This document shows positions 51,118-59,156 of a stretch of DNA of 64,000 nucleotides, in pieces. This stretch comes from Molossus alvarezi. Lineage: Eukaryota > Chordata > Mammalia > Chiroptera > Molossidae. The notes beneath the pieces are model-generated. The model did no database searches and had not been told where the DNA came from. It saw only the letters and a program-made list of their open reading frames with translations. Position numbers and translations under genes: made by a program. The stretch covers positions 5,022,001 to 5,086,000 of the forward strand of contig CM073899.1 in NCBI GenBank assembly GCA_037176705.1. Reading direction: 5' to 3'. Every line of letters starts with the position of its first letter. Position 1 is the first letter of the stretch.

Positions 51118-52000
51118 TTACAGCAGTCCTTTTAGCGTATCTTGCAGTGCTGGTTTGGTGCTAATGTATTCCCTTAGCCTTTTTTTGTCTGAGAAGCTGT
51201 CTATTTGACCTTCTATTTTGAATGATAGCCTTGTCGGGTAGAGTGGTCTTGGATTCAGATCTTTGTTTTTCATGACCTTGATTACCTCATGCCATTCCCT
51301 TCTGGCCTGTAGTGTTTCTGATGAGAAGTTAGCTGAGAGCCTTATGGGGTTTCCTTTGTAGGTAACCTGTTGCTTCTCTCTTGCTGCTTTTAGGATTTTC
51401 TCTTTGTCTTTAATTTTTGGCAGATTGATTACTATGTGTCTTGGTGTGGGCCTGTTTGGATTCTTCTTACTTGGGGCTCTCTGTGCTTCTTGAACATGAA
51501 TGCCTTCTTCCTTCACCAATTTAGAAAAATTTTCTGTCACTATTTCTTTGAATATATTCTCTAACACTTGCTCATTTTCTTCTTCTTTGGGGACTCCTAT
51601 GATGCGAATATTATTACGTTTCCAGTTGTCTCACAGTTCTCTTATGCTGTCTTCCTGTTTCTTAATCATTTTTTCCTTTTGGTTTTCTGATTGGTTGATT
51701 TTTTTCTACCCTGTCTTCTAATTCACTGATCCGGTCCTCAGCTTCCTCTACTCTGCTTTTTAGACCTTCCAATTTGTTTTTCATTTCTGATATGTCATTT
51801 TTTATCTCTTCTTGGTGGTTTTTAATTTCCAATTGGCTTATTTTCAGCATCTCTATGTCCTTACTCATGCTGTTGAGCTTCCTCCAGATCATGGCTCTGA
51901 ATTCTAGTTATGTTAACTTGCTTAACTCCACCTCATTTATCTCATCTTCGGTAGAGATCTCTTGTTCTTTCATTTGGCTTTTGTTTCTGTTTTTCACCAT
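51118..52000 (-). pseudogene. L1 ORF1 (RNA-binding chaperone), broken
   Basis: ORF1p forms coiled-coil trimers that coat L1 RNA. The start codon is at 52000-51998. The frame at 51892-51662 is heptad-like coiled coil (rich in Glu, Lys, Leu, Ile); that at 51567-51118 is the RNA-recognition and C-terminal region (TPRHIVINLPKIKDKEKI, then a Leu-rich end). Breaks seen: TAA at 51908-51910, a 7-base homopolymer at 51699-51705 where the frame shifts, and TGA at 51631-51633. ORF2 begins about 45 bp downstream, as usual for L1. Confidence 0.9.
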
Positions 52001-52595
52001 TTTGGCTATCACAGTGGGCTTTGGAGTCTGCCAAATTTTCCCTGTGGGTGTTGGTGTTCTGCTGTTTGTGGCTCCCTCTCCTGGGTTTGGATGAGGCAGG
52101 GAGGACCCATTTTAAACACCACTGTCAAGTCTTAACTTTCCTGGTTAGAGTTACTAGCCCAGGGAATGGTAGTTATTCTCTAGCTTTTTTTTGCCCAGAG
52201 GCTATTAGTAGAGTTCACCTCCCTCAGGTGCTCAGTGTAATAGGATTTCTGGAGTGTGGGGCAGATGCTGGTTGTTAATGGGCCTCAATTAGCATGTCAA
52301 TGGTCACCAGGTGGGGTTGAATCTCCGAGGGAGGGGCTGCTGCCTCTCCCCAGGGCCCTGGGAAGGAGTAAGATGACCACAGTCCTGCATGGCTGCACTC
52401 AGCAAAAACTCTGAGCACCCTCCAAATCCTGAGTGTCCCCACACAGTTCCAGTCCAGTCTGCCCTCCCTCTGCCGGAGCCCAAGGTGAGTGGCTGCTGCC
52501 AATTTAGCCTCTGTCCCGGCTCTGCCCCCTGGAGCCACCTGGGACTTTTAACCCGAGGGCGCTGCTCCCAGCCAAGGGCGGCCGAGGCTGCGCCA

Positions 52596-52610
52596 CCAGC
52601 AGAGGGCGTA
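52596..52610 (+). promoter_or_regulatory. CTCF-like word inside L1 5'UTR
   Basis: ccagcagagggcgta matches CCWSYAGRKGGCRSY at 13 of 15 positions (the last two differ). If conserved across the L1 subfamily it could be bound by CTCF; from one copy it may be chance. Confidence 0.35.
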
Positions 52611-52876
52611 GCACCAGCCGAGTTCGCAGGACTCGGCCACAGTCGCTGGACGCAGCCGAGGCGGCAGCAGCTTCCAGCGGAGTCCGCTGGTCCCCGCCCA
52701 GGCCGCTGTGGACGTGGGCTCCCGGCCCCTTCTCGCGTCCTCGCAAGCCTACCAGGGTTGAGTCAGTGTCCCTGGTTATGTGGTCCTCCAAGCTGCTTTT
52801 CGGTTCCCTCTTCCTGACGATTTGTCTTTATTTTCGTTGTGAATCCAGTTTGGTCCGGGAGATGGTCTGTGTAGCT

Positions 52877-52890
52877 CCGCCGCCATTTTT
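52877..52890 (-). promoter_or_regulatory. YY1-like site at L1 5' end
   Basis: On the L1 sense strand the bases read aaaaatggcggcgg, close to the YY1 consensus (AAnATGGCGGC), about 10-24 bases from the 5' end. In L1 a site at this position directs accurate transcription start. Its presence together with a TSD directly next to it supports a full-length 5' end. Confidence 0.75.
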
Positions 52891-52915
52891 TCTCCGAACC
52901 CCACCTTCATTTCTT

Positions 52916-53332
52916 AACGTCTGTCACTTTGTGCTCTCATTTTACTGAAAAGTTTTCAAGAAATCAATACCATTCTGATTTGCAAGTTAGTAAAACTTCT
53001 GATATACGTATTTTCATATAACTTATAGCTACCTAGTGTGGAGTCATAAAATTATTCAAAGTATTTTCTTATCATCAACAACCATTTTATTTTTGGAATA
53101 TGTTCAGTTATCCTTAATATACTTAATTGCTCTGGCAAATCTCCATATTTTAAGATGCTACCATTTTTTAACCTCAATATATTAATGTATTACTTGATTT
53201 GCAATTTCATTTCATAAAAAGTTGTAGACATATGTTAAGCAATTATCCTACCAAATTTCAAGCTAACACCTCCCTCCATCATTCACACACTGTAAATCGC
53301 CATGTCGTTTCTTCTGTGCACTTGTCCCGAGC
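52916..53332. other. AT-rich unique DNA
   Basis: No feature recognised between the L1 TSD and the 41-bp minisatellite. Confidence 0.4.
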
Positions 53333-54112
53333 CGGCCCTGGACTGGCCCTCCCCCACCCCACTGCACCTTGCACAGCCCTGGGCTTGCCCTCCCCCTCCC
53401 CAATCCACCTTGCACAGCCCTGGGCTGGCACTCCCCCTCCCCAATCCACCTTGCACAGGCCTGGGCTGGCCCTCCCCCTCCCCAATCCACCTTGCACAGC
53501 CCTGGGCTTGCCCTCCCCCTCCCCAATCCACCTTGCACAGCCCTGGGCTTGCCCTCCCCCTCCCCAATCCACCTTGCACAGCCCTGGACTTGCCCTCCCC
53601 CTCCCCAATCCACCTTGCACAGCCCTGGCCTTGCCCTCCCCTCCCCGCTCCAGCTTGCACAGCCCTGGACTTGCCATCCCCCTCCCCGCTCCACCTTGCA
53701 CAGCCCTGGCCTTGCCCTCCCCTCCCCGCTCCAGCTTGCACAGCCCTGGACTTGCCATCCCCCTCCCCGCTCCACCTTGCACAGCCCTGGCCTTGCCCTC
53801 CCCCTCCCCGCTCCAGCTTGCACAGCCCTGGGCTGGCCCTCCCCCTCCCCGCTCCAGCTTGCACAGCCCTGGCCTTGCCCTCCCCCTCCAGCTTGCACAG
53901 CCCTGGGCTGGCCCTCCCCCTCCCCGCTCCACCTTGCACAGCCCTGGGCTGGCCCTCCCCCTCCCCAATCCACCTTGCACAGCCCTGGGCTTGCCCTCCC
54001 CCTCCCCAATCCACCTTGCACAGCCCTGGGCTTGCCCTCCCCCTCCCCGCTCCAGCTTGCACAGCCCTGGGCTGGCCCTCCCCCTCCCTGCTGCACCTTG
54101 CACAGCAGCTTG
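53333..54112 (+). repeat. 41-bp minisatellite, 19 copies
   Basis: Tandem units built on ttgcacagccctgg followed by a cttgccctccccctcccc-type tract, period 41 (some 40; one about 32). I counted 19 ttgcacag words. Two main variants, caatccacc and gctccagc/gctccacc, are arranged non-randomly, and an approximately 81-bp dimer is repeated around 53625-53790. Each unit carries a C-rich tract, so the minus strand has G runs able to form quadruplexes. Pro/Ser/Leu-rich and Gly/Arg-rich frames of about 285-325 codons in all phases are artefacts of stop-free units. Confidence 0.96.
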
Positions 54113-54381
54113 AGGGGCCGAGCTTTCCACCAGGTCCCACCGATGTGCAGCCGAGAGCCAGCACTTCCACTGCCCCTGACAAATTCCATGATGGCTCTTC
54201 AACCTTTCCCCCTTCCGACTATTTAGCCAAGACAAGCACAGACAAGTGGCTAAAACTCAAATGCAGTCATGCTCGTTAGAGAAATTGAAAACGGTACCTT
54301 TAAGTCCCACTACTTCATCCTTCGTTTAGAATCTGCAAGAGCACAGCCCGGTGCTGGTGGGAGCCCGCCTGAGTATCACGT
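54113..54381. other. Unique DNA
   Basis: Short stretch right of the minisatellite; nothing recognised. Confidence 0.35.
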
Positions 54382-54397
54382 AAGGAGACGTGCTGTG

Positions 54398-54441
54398 GCC
54401 CTGGCCGGTTTGGCTCAGTGGTGAGTGTCGGCCTGGGTCTA
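54398..54441 (+). mobile_element. Tailless 44-bp SINE head insertion
   Basis: Only the tRNA-like head of a type B SINE is present (gccctggccggtttggctca, ending gcctgggtcta). No body, CT tract or A-tail follows. The insert is exactly bracketed by a perfect 16-bp TSD, aaggagacgtgctgtg, at 54382-54397 and 54442-54457. A TSD without a 3' tail fits a tailless retroinsertion, in which a 3'-truncated RNA is reverse-transcribed without poly-A priming. A later deletion of the tail exactly up to the TSD is less likely. Confidence 0.85.
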
Positions 54442-54457
54442 AAGGAGACGTGCTGTG

Positions 54458-57312
54458 TAAAAGAGTCTAAAAGCACCATCATGACGGAAATTTTTATCAA
54501 TGTAGAACAAATTTTTATAATTTAGAATAAATTCTGTGTAACTGTAACCTAAGCATGGGGCAGTCCAACTTAAATCGATGCTTCGTTAAGCTATTTATAC
54601 ATTCCTAGCCATTGTATTAACTGAGTAGTGGGGTAACACGCTTAGAAATTTTAACTAAAGCTCTCTTTTGAGAGTAACAAAGAAAAGAGCAAAGAACATA
54701 GAAATAGCTACATGTAAGCCTCCGAAGAATGAGCATATAGACCACTGTTTGCAGGTTCCCGTGCCAATACGATCTTTGAAATCCTTACTAAATCTGGGTG
54801 AAAGAATTACTTAACCAAAGAAATCTGCAACCTAATGAATTCTATAGCAACACATCTGATGTAACGGGAGTACCCACTGGCACAGTGTGCAGGGAGTGCA
54901 CAGCAAGTGAAGCCAGACGACGACATTCTCTCTTTAGAATTCCCACTTTATGCCTGGAGATTCACTGCCTGATTCCATGTCGAGGGTCCAGTGACACCCC
55001 ACACCTCGGGAACACGGGCGTGCAGAGGGGCCTTCTCGACGGAGAAGGGCACGGTTCCCTGGGCTTCCCCATAGGCTGCCCCCTTTGTTTTGAAACACCT
55101 GACCTGTGTGATTTCCTAAGTTCTAAGATACTGGGCCCATGGAGGTCTTGGTAAGAGAAGGGCTCATTATGGTCCCTAGAAAGGTTTGCTTCTAACATCA
55201 TGTTGGCATCTGCTGTACAATTCAGTCAGATCTCTAACCTGAGTCAGGCAGTGGAAAGAGGGACAGTGACCAAACATCCCCCACCTTTAGATCTCGGGGG
55301 ACAGCCGAAGGACGCCCTCCCACCTGGCATTTCTTCACCCCTCTGCCGGCTTGTCTCCTGACATGGTCCCACTTATACAGAACAGAATACGATTCAAAGG
55401 CATAGGATTCCATATGTTTTGGAAACACACACCACTATCTGTTTACTTTCCACTCACCTTCTTCCAAATAATTGCCATTGAAAGTGGTTTTACTGAAAAC
55501 ACTAATAGTCCACAGGCCTGTTTTTTCCCATTAGACTTTTCTGTTATATATACTACATTAAACAAAATGTAAAAGTAAACAAATGCATACTGTTTGGAAG
55601 TTTCCCAAACTGAGGGTAAATTGTAAATGAAGAGAGTGGGGAAAGCAGACGGGGTGGGCAGAGCGCAGGGAAGGGGCGGGAGGGAGGGCTGCCCTGCCCT
55701 GGTCTGCAGGCTCTGCTGCTGAGCCAGTGTCGGGATTCATTACATGTGAGACTGAAGGTCGATTATAGAAAGACATGGGATATGTATTTACATCTTCCAA
55801 TGAATGTGTTTTAAGAAATTAACCAATTTAACTAGAAGTGCAGTATGTTTAGAGGCTGAACACTGTACTGAGCATTTATTTCTAAGTTGCTTCTATACCT
55901 TCAGCGAGCAAGAGCCTGGCTGTTGGTGATGGCATGAGGGTAGGCCTCTGGTTTCAAACGTGCATTTTTATGCTCATGGCTGCTGGCACGTTCAGTAACG
56001 GAGACTCGGGGATTAACTGACTTGATCACCAACACGAGAGGTAAGTCAATCAGCCATCAGGTCTAATCAGCTGGGTCGGGTCTATTCAAACCCACAGACA
56101 CTGCGTCCTTGACAACAAGCACATATCTGTCCCTTCCAATATGACTCAGGGACTTAATATCACGGGGTCCCGAAGCATCTTGTTTGCTTATATAACTCTG
56201 TGTGAGACTCTTCCCCCCGGAGACAACGTGACTATACTTAGAGAAAAAGAGTTTTAAAGGAAGCAGTAAAGACACCCAAAGCTAAGGCTGACCTCTCAGA
56301 CACAAAACAAAACCCAGGGGACATAGTTCCCGTGGCTACGGGCTGGGAGACCTCCACCGGAGCCCTGCTCGGGGGCGGACCATGAGAGGCCCAGATGAAC
56401 GCTCGACAGCCACGTCTGGCTCGAAACCGGTTCGAAACCGGCCAGAACCATTTCAAACGCAAGACCTGGAAGAAAGTGGGGGGAAGCATCGGCACCCCGC
56501 ACCCCCCTAAATAAGCGTCTCATTTGAAACACAAACCTTCCAGCTCACGCAAACTCGCTGGGTTTTGTCGTTTTCAATGACCCGACTTCATTTTGAAACA
56601 TTCACAAATGCAGCCAGGGAAGGTGAACTCTCTGAATGTGAAGCACAACCAACCACCATCGAGTCAACTGAATACACTGAACTGCACGCGTTCCCTGAAA
56701 ACGTCTGATGAACTAACAGAACCTATTTCAGGTCCCATAGTATAGCCAACCGTTCTATCAGCTTGATGTTGGAAAATAATTACCCATGAGCATGTCACAT
56801 GTCCGCACAGTCCAGACTCTGAGAAAACCCACCTACGGTCCGGTCAGCATTGCTCTTGCATAAGGAGACTGCAGGGCTGCCTCCCTCTTCCTCCCCAGGA
56901 GACCAACTTTCTCTCCGCAGGACAGAGAAGGGTCCCCTCCAGGAAAGCAGCTCACCCACAGCTTTGTATGCGTCAGCGTCCTGATTCCAGGTTTCTCCCC
57001 TGCAATCTGCTCTGCTCTACGTGCAGCCCCCAGCACATCACCTGTCGGGGTTGGGGCTCCAAGATCTGGTGCTATGAAGTCATTCTGGCTGATGTGAGTA
57101 ACAAACATCTTTGTTTCTGACCCGGATGTCTTGTGAATTTATATACATTGTTATGCACGGAAAGCTTGTGCCTTGCCCCAGATCCACCTGCTGAAACCCT
57201 ACCACCGATGTGATCGAGTAGGAGACCCGCCTTTGGGCGGTGATTAGGTCATGAGAGTGGACCCCTCATGAACGGGATTAGTGTCCTTCTAAGAAGAGAA
57301 AGAGGAAAGGGC
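54458..57312. other. Unique DNA, no gene recognised
   Basis: Mixed composition; no TSD-bounded repeat seen. Short frames (up to 118 codons at 54798-55154) are unrecognised. 56290-56520 is moderately GC-rich. Confidence 0.4.
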
Positions 57313-57314
57313 AT

Positions 57315-57315
<1 letters not shown>

Positions 57316-57356
<41 letters not shown>

Positions 57357-57372
57357 CCTCCTTCTCCCTCTC
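57316..57372 (+). repeat. (CT)n microsatellite
   Basis: About 37 bp of pure CT repeats followed by tccctccctc-type pyrimidine DNA; the complementary strand is polypurine and could form triplex DNA. Likely length-variable. Confidence 0.95.
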
Positions 57373-57407
57373 ACGGGGAGATCCTTGTCTTTATTAGGGA
57401 GCATCTT

Positions 57408-57637
57408 TTTTTTTTTTTTTTTCCATTTTTTGTACAGATAGAGTGGGAGGGAGAGAGAGGAAGGGAGAGAGAGAGAAACATCGATGTGAAGGGACACATC
57501 GAGTGGCTGCCACCCGCACGACCAACCAGGGCCGGGGACAAACTGCAACCGAAGTACGTGCCCTTAGCGGGAACCGAACCTGGGTCTCTCCGGACCGCAG
57601 GCCGATGCTCTAACCACTGAGCCAAACTGGCCAGGGC
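57408..57637 (-). mobile_element. Ves-type SINE, type B
   Basis: Minus-strand copy with a long T run at left, GA tract, body and complement of the head (gccaaactggccagggc) at right. TSD gggagcatctt at 57397-57407 and 57638-57648. The usual tcctcgggtgaggatt motif next to the tail is missing, so it is a tail variant. Confidence 0.93.
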
Positions 57638-57809
57638 GGGAGCATCTTGAAAGAGGATCCAAACTGTGCAGAAATGTGAGATGCTCATGGGTAATTATTT
57701 CCCAACATAAAGTTGATTTAAAAATTGGTTATAATGATTGACCTGAAATATGTTCTATTAATTTGATCAATAAAAATATTCAAAGTCTACATACAATTTC
57801 ACTTGACTC

Positions 57810-58043
57810 TGGCCAGTGTGGCTCAGTGGTTGATCATTGACCCAGGCACCAAGAGGTCACCGGTTCGATTCCCGGTCAGGGCACATGCCCAGGTTGTGGG
57901 CCCGATCCCCAGTGGGGGGCATGCAGGAGGCGGCCAATTGATGTTCTCTCTCATCGATGTTTTTATCTCTCTCTATCCTTTCCTCTCTCTAAAATCAATA
58001 AAGAAAAACAATTTTTTAAAATAATAATAAAAAAAGAAATATA
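57810..58043 (+). mobile_element. Ves-type SINE, type A
   Basis: Plus-strand copy with head tggccagtgtggctcagtgg, intact B box (ggttcgattcccgg), body, CT tract and an A-rich end with aataaagaaaaac. TSD ttcacttgactc at 57798-57809 and 58044-58055. It lies 170 bp from an oppositely oriented type B copy. Confidence 0.94.
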
Positions 58044-58055
58044 TTCACTTGACTC

Positions 58056-58485
58056 GATAAACATGGTTTGTGCTTGGCATCCAGAAAATTCACATTTGAT
58101 TGCACCTGCGAATGTTTCAGAAGGAAGTACAGATCATTTAAAAAAAAAAAAAAACCCAAACCCCAGCAGTCTGCAAGGTGATGGGGAAGGAACGACTGGG
58201 CCATGAGGACGAGCTGGAAGCCACATGGGCCTCTGGCCTCCGCCGTCAGCTTTGCCGACGCTCGGGCTGCCCTTCAGGGGAAGCAGACTCCTCCGAGCCC
58301 GGGTCTGCTGTCTACCTGGCCCCGGATTTGGAGACACCCGGGGAGAAAATTCAGCAGGGACAACAGAGCTCGGGCCTGCATGCTGACCAGGCAAACATGG
58401 TGGTCAGCACGGCCACGTGGTCGGAACTCTTACCAGCCTGGGGAACGTGACACCCTCCCAGGGCTCTCGAGTTTGCCGCCAAATT
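58056..58485. other. Unique DNA with poly-A run
   Basis: A run of about 17 A lies at 58138-58154; the flanking text is not a recognised SINE or pseudogene. The rest is moderately GC-rich without a supported gene. Confidence 0.4.
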
Positions 58486-58715
58486 GCGTGCATTTCCTCT
58501 CACGTGCATTTCCTCTCTCGTGTGTATTTCCTCTCGCGTGCATTTCCTCTTGTGTGTATTTCCTCTCGCGTGCATTTCCTCTCGCTTCATTTCCTCTCGC
58601 GTGCATTTCCTCTCGCGTGCATTTCCTCTTGTGTGTATTTCCTCTCGCGTGCATTTCCTCTTGTGTGTATTTCCTCTCGCGTGCATTTCTTCTCTCGCGT
58701 GCATTTCCTTTCATG
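58486..58715 (+). repeat. 16-bp tandem array, about 14 copies
   Basis: Unit gcgtgcatttcctctc alternates with gtgtgtatttcctctc, a derivative with two C-to-T changes, one of them at a CpG. A 32-bp A+B dimer recurs about three times. Several units have 1-2 bp indels. Cys/Ser/Leu-rich and Arg/Glu-rich frames across it are artefacts. Confidence 0.95.
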
Positions 58716-58894
58716 GCGTCCATAGTGCAGCAGGGTTTGAGCAGGGGATGTGTGTGAAGGGGCTGGGCTCAGTCAGTCGGGCAGTGTGACCTGCTGTGTT
58801 GTGTGGGCCTCTCTGTCAGACTTCAAGACTCATTTCCCTAACTCCTGAGGCTGAGCAAAGTCCTGACGTGCAGCCCTACAGCATTTGTTTCTTT

Positions 58895-59140
58895 TTATTT
58901 TTATCCTCACCCAAGGACATTTTTGCATTTATCTTCAGATACAGCAGGAGACAGAAAGGGAGGAAAAGAGAGAGAGAAACATTGACGTGAGAGAGACACA
59001 TTGGCTGGTCGCCACCCACACAACCCCAACCAGGGCCGGAGCCAAATTGCAACTGAGGTAGGTGCCCTTAGCGGGAATCCAACCCGGGACTCTCTGGTCC
59101 GTGGGCCGACACCCTAACCGCTGAGCCAAACTGGCCAGGG
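58895..59140 (-). mobile_element. Ves-type SINE, type B
   Basis: Minus-strand copy: left 3' motif (atcctcacccaaggacat), GA tract, body, complement of the head (gccaaactggccagggc) at right. A 16-bp TSD with two mismatches lies at 58879-58894 (cagcatttgtttcttt) and 59141-59156 (cagcacttgtctcttt), implying greater age than copies with perfect TSDs. Confidence 0.93.
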
Positions 59141-59156
59141 CAGCACTTGTCTCTTT

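Larger units (their letters stand above)
46989..52900 (-). mobile_element. Nearly full-length L1, minus strand
   Basis: A 5.9-kb L1 with its poly-A end at left and its 5' end at 52900. A perfect 15-bp TSD ccaccttcatttctt lies at 46974-46988 and 52901-52915; the site ends TTCTT followed by AA at the empty-site junction, close to the preferred L1 endonuclease target. In order (on the minus strand) it has a GC-rich 5'UTR, ORF1, a short spacer, ORF2, a 3'UTR and an A-rich tail. Both ORFs carry nonsense and frameshift changes, so it is probably not autonomously active, although its promoter may still work. Low divergence from the plus-strand L1 at 41433 indicates a recent subfamily. Confidence 0.95.
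52001..52900 (-). promoter_or_regulatory. L1 5'UTR / internal promoter
   Basis: About 900 bp between the L1 5' end and ORF1, GC-rich and CpG-containing particularly at 52330-52850. L1 5'UTRs contain an internal RNA polymerase II promoter and often an antisense promoter. It holds the YY1-like site at the extreme 5' end and a CTCF-like word at 52596-52610. The ORF-like frames on both strands here (up to 142 codons) are by-products of GC content. Confidence 0.85.

Noticed and set aside
53199..54279. ORFs of about 285-325 codons in several frames across the 41-bp array
   Set aside because: Low-complexity frames produced by stop-free repeat units; frames on both strands are equally open.
58138..58154. 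Poly-A run as the 3' end of a processed pseudogene
   Set aside because: No coding or transcript-like sequence precedes it and no TSD was found.
58484..58789. Cys/Ser/Phe-rich small ORFs that look like secreted peptides
   Set aside because: Direct translation of the 16-bp tandem repeat.
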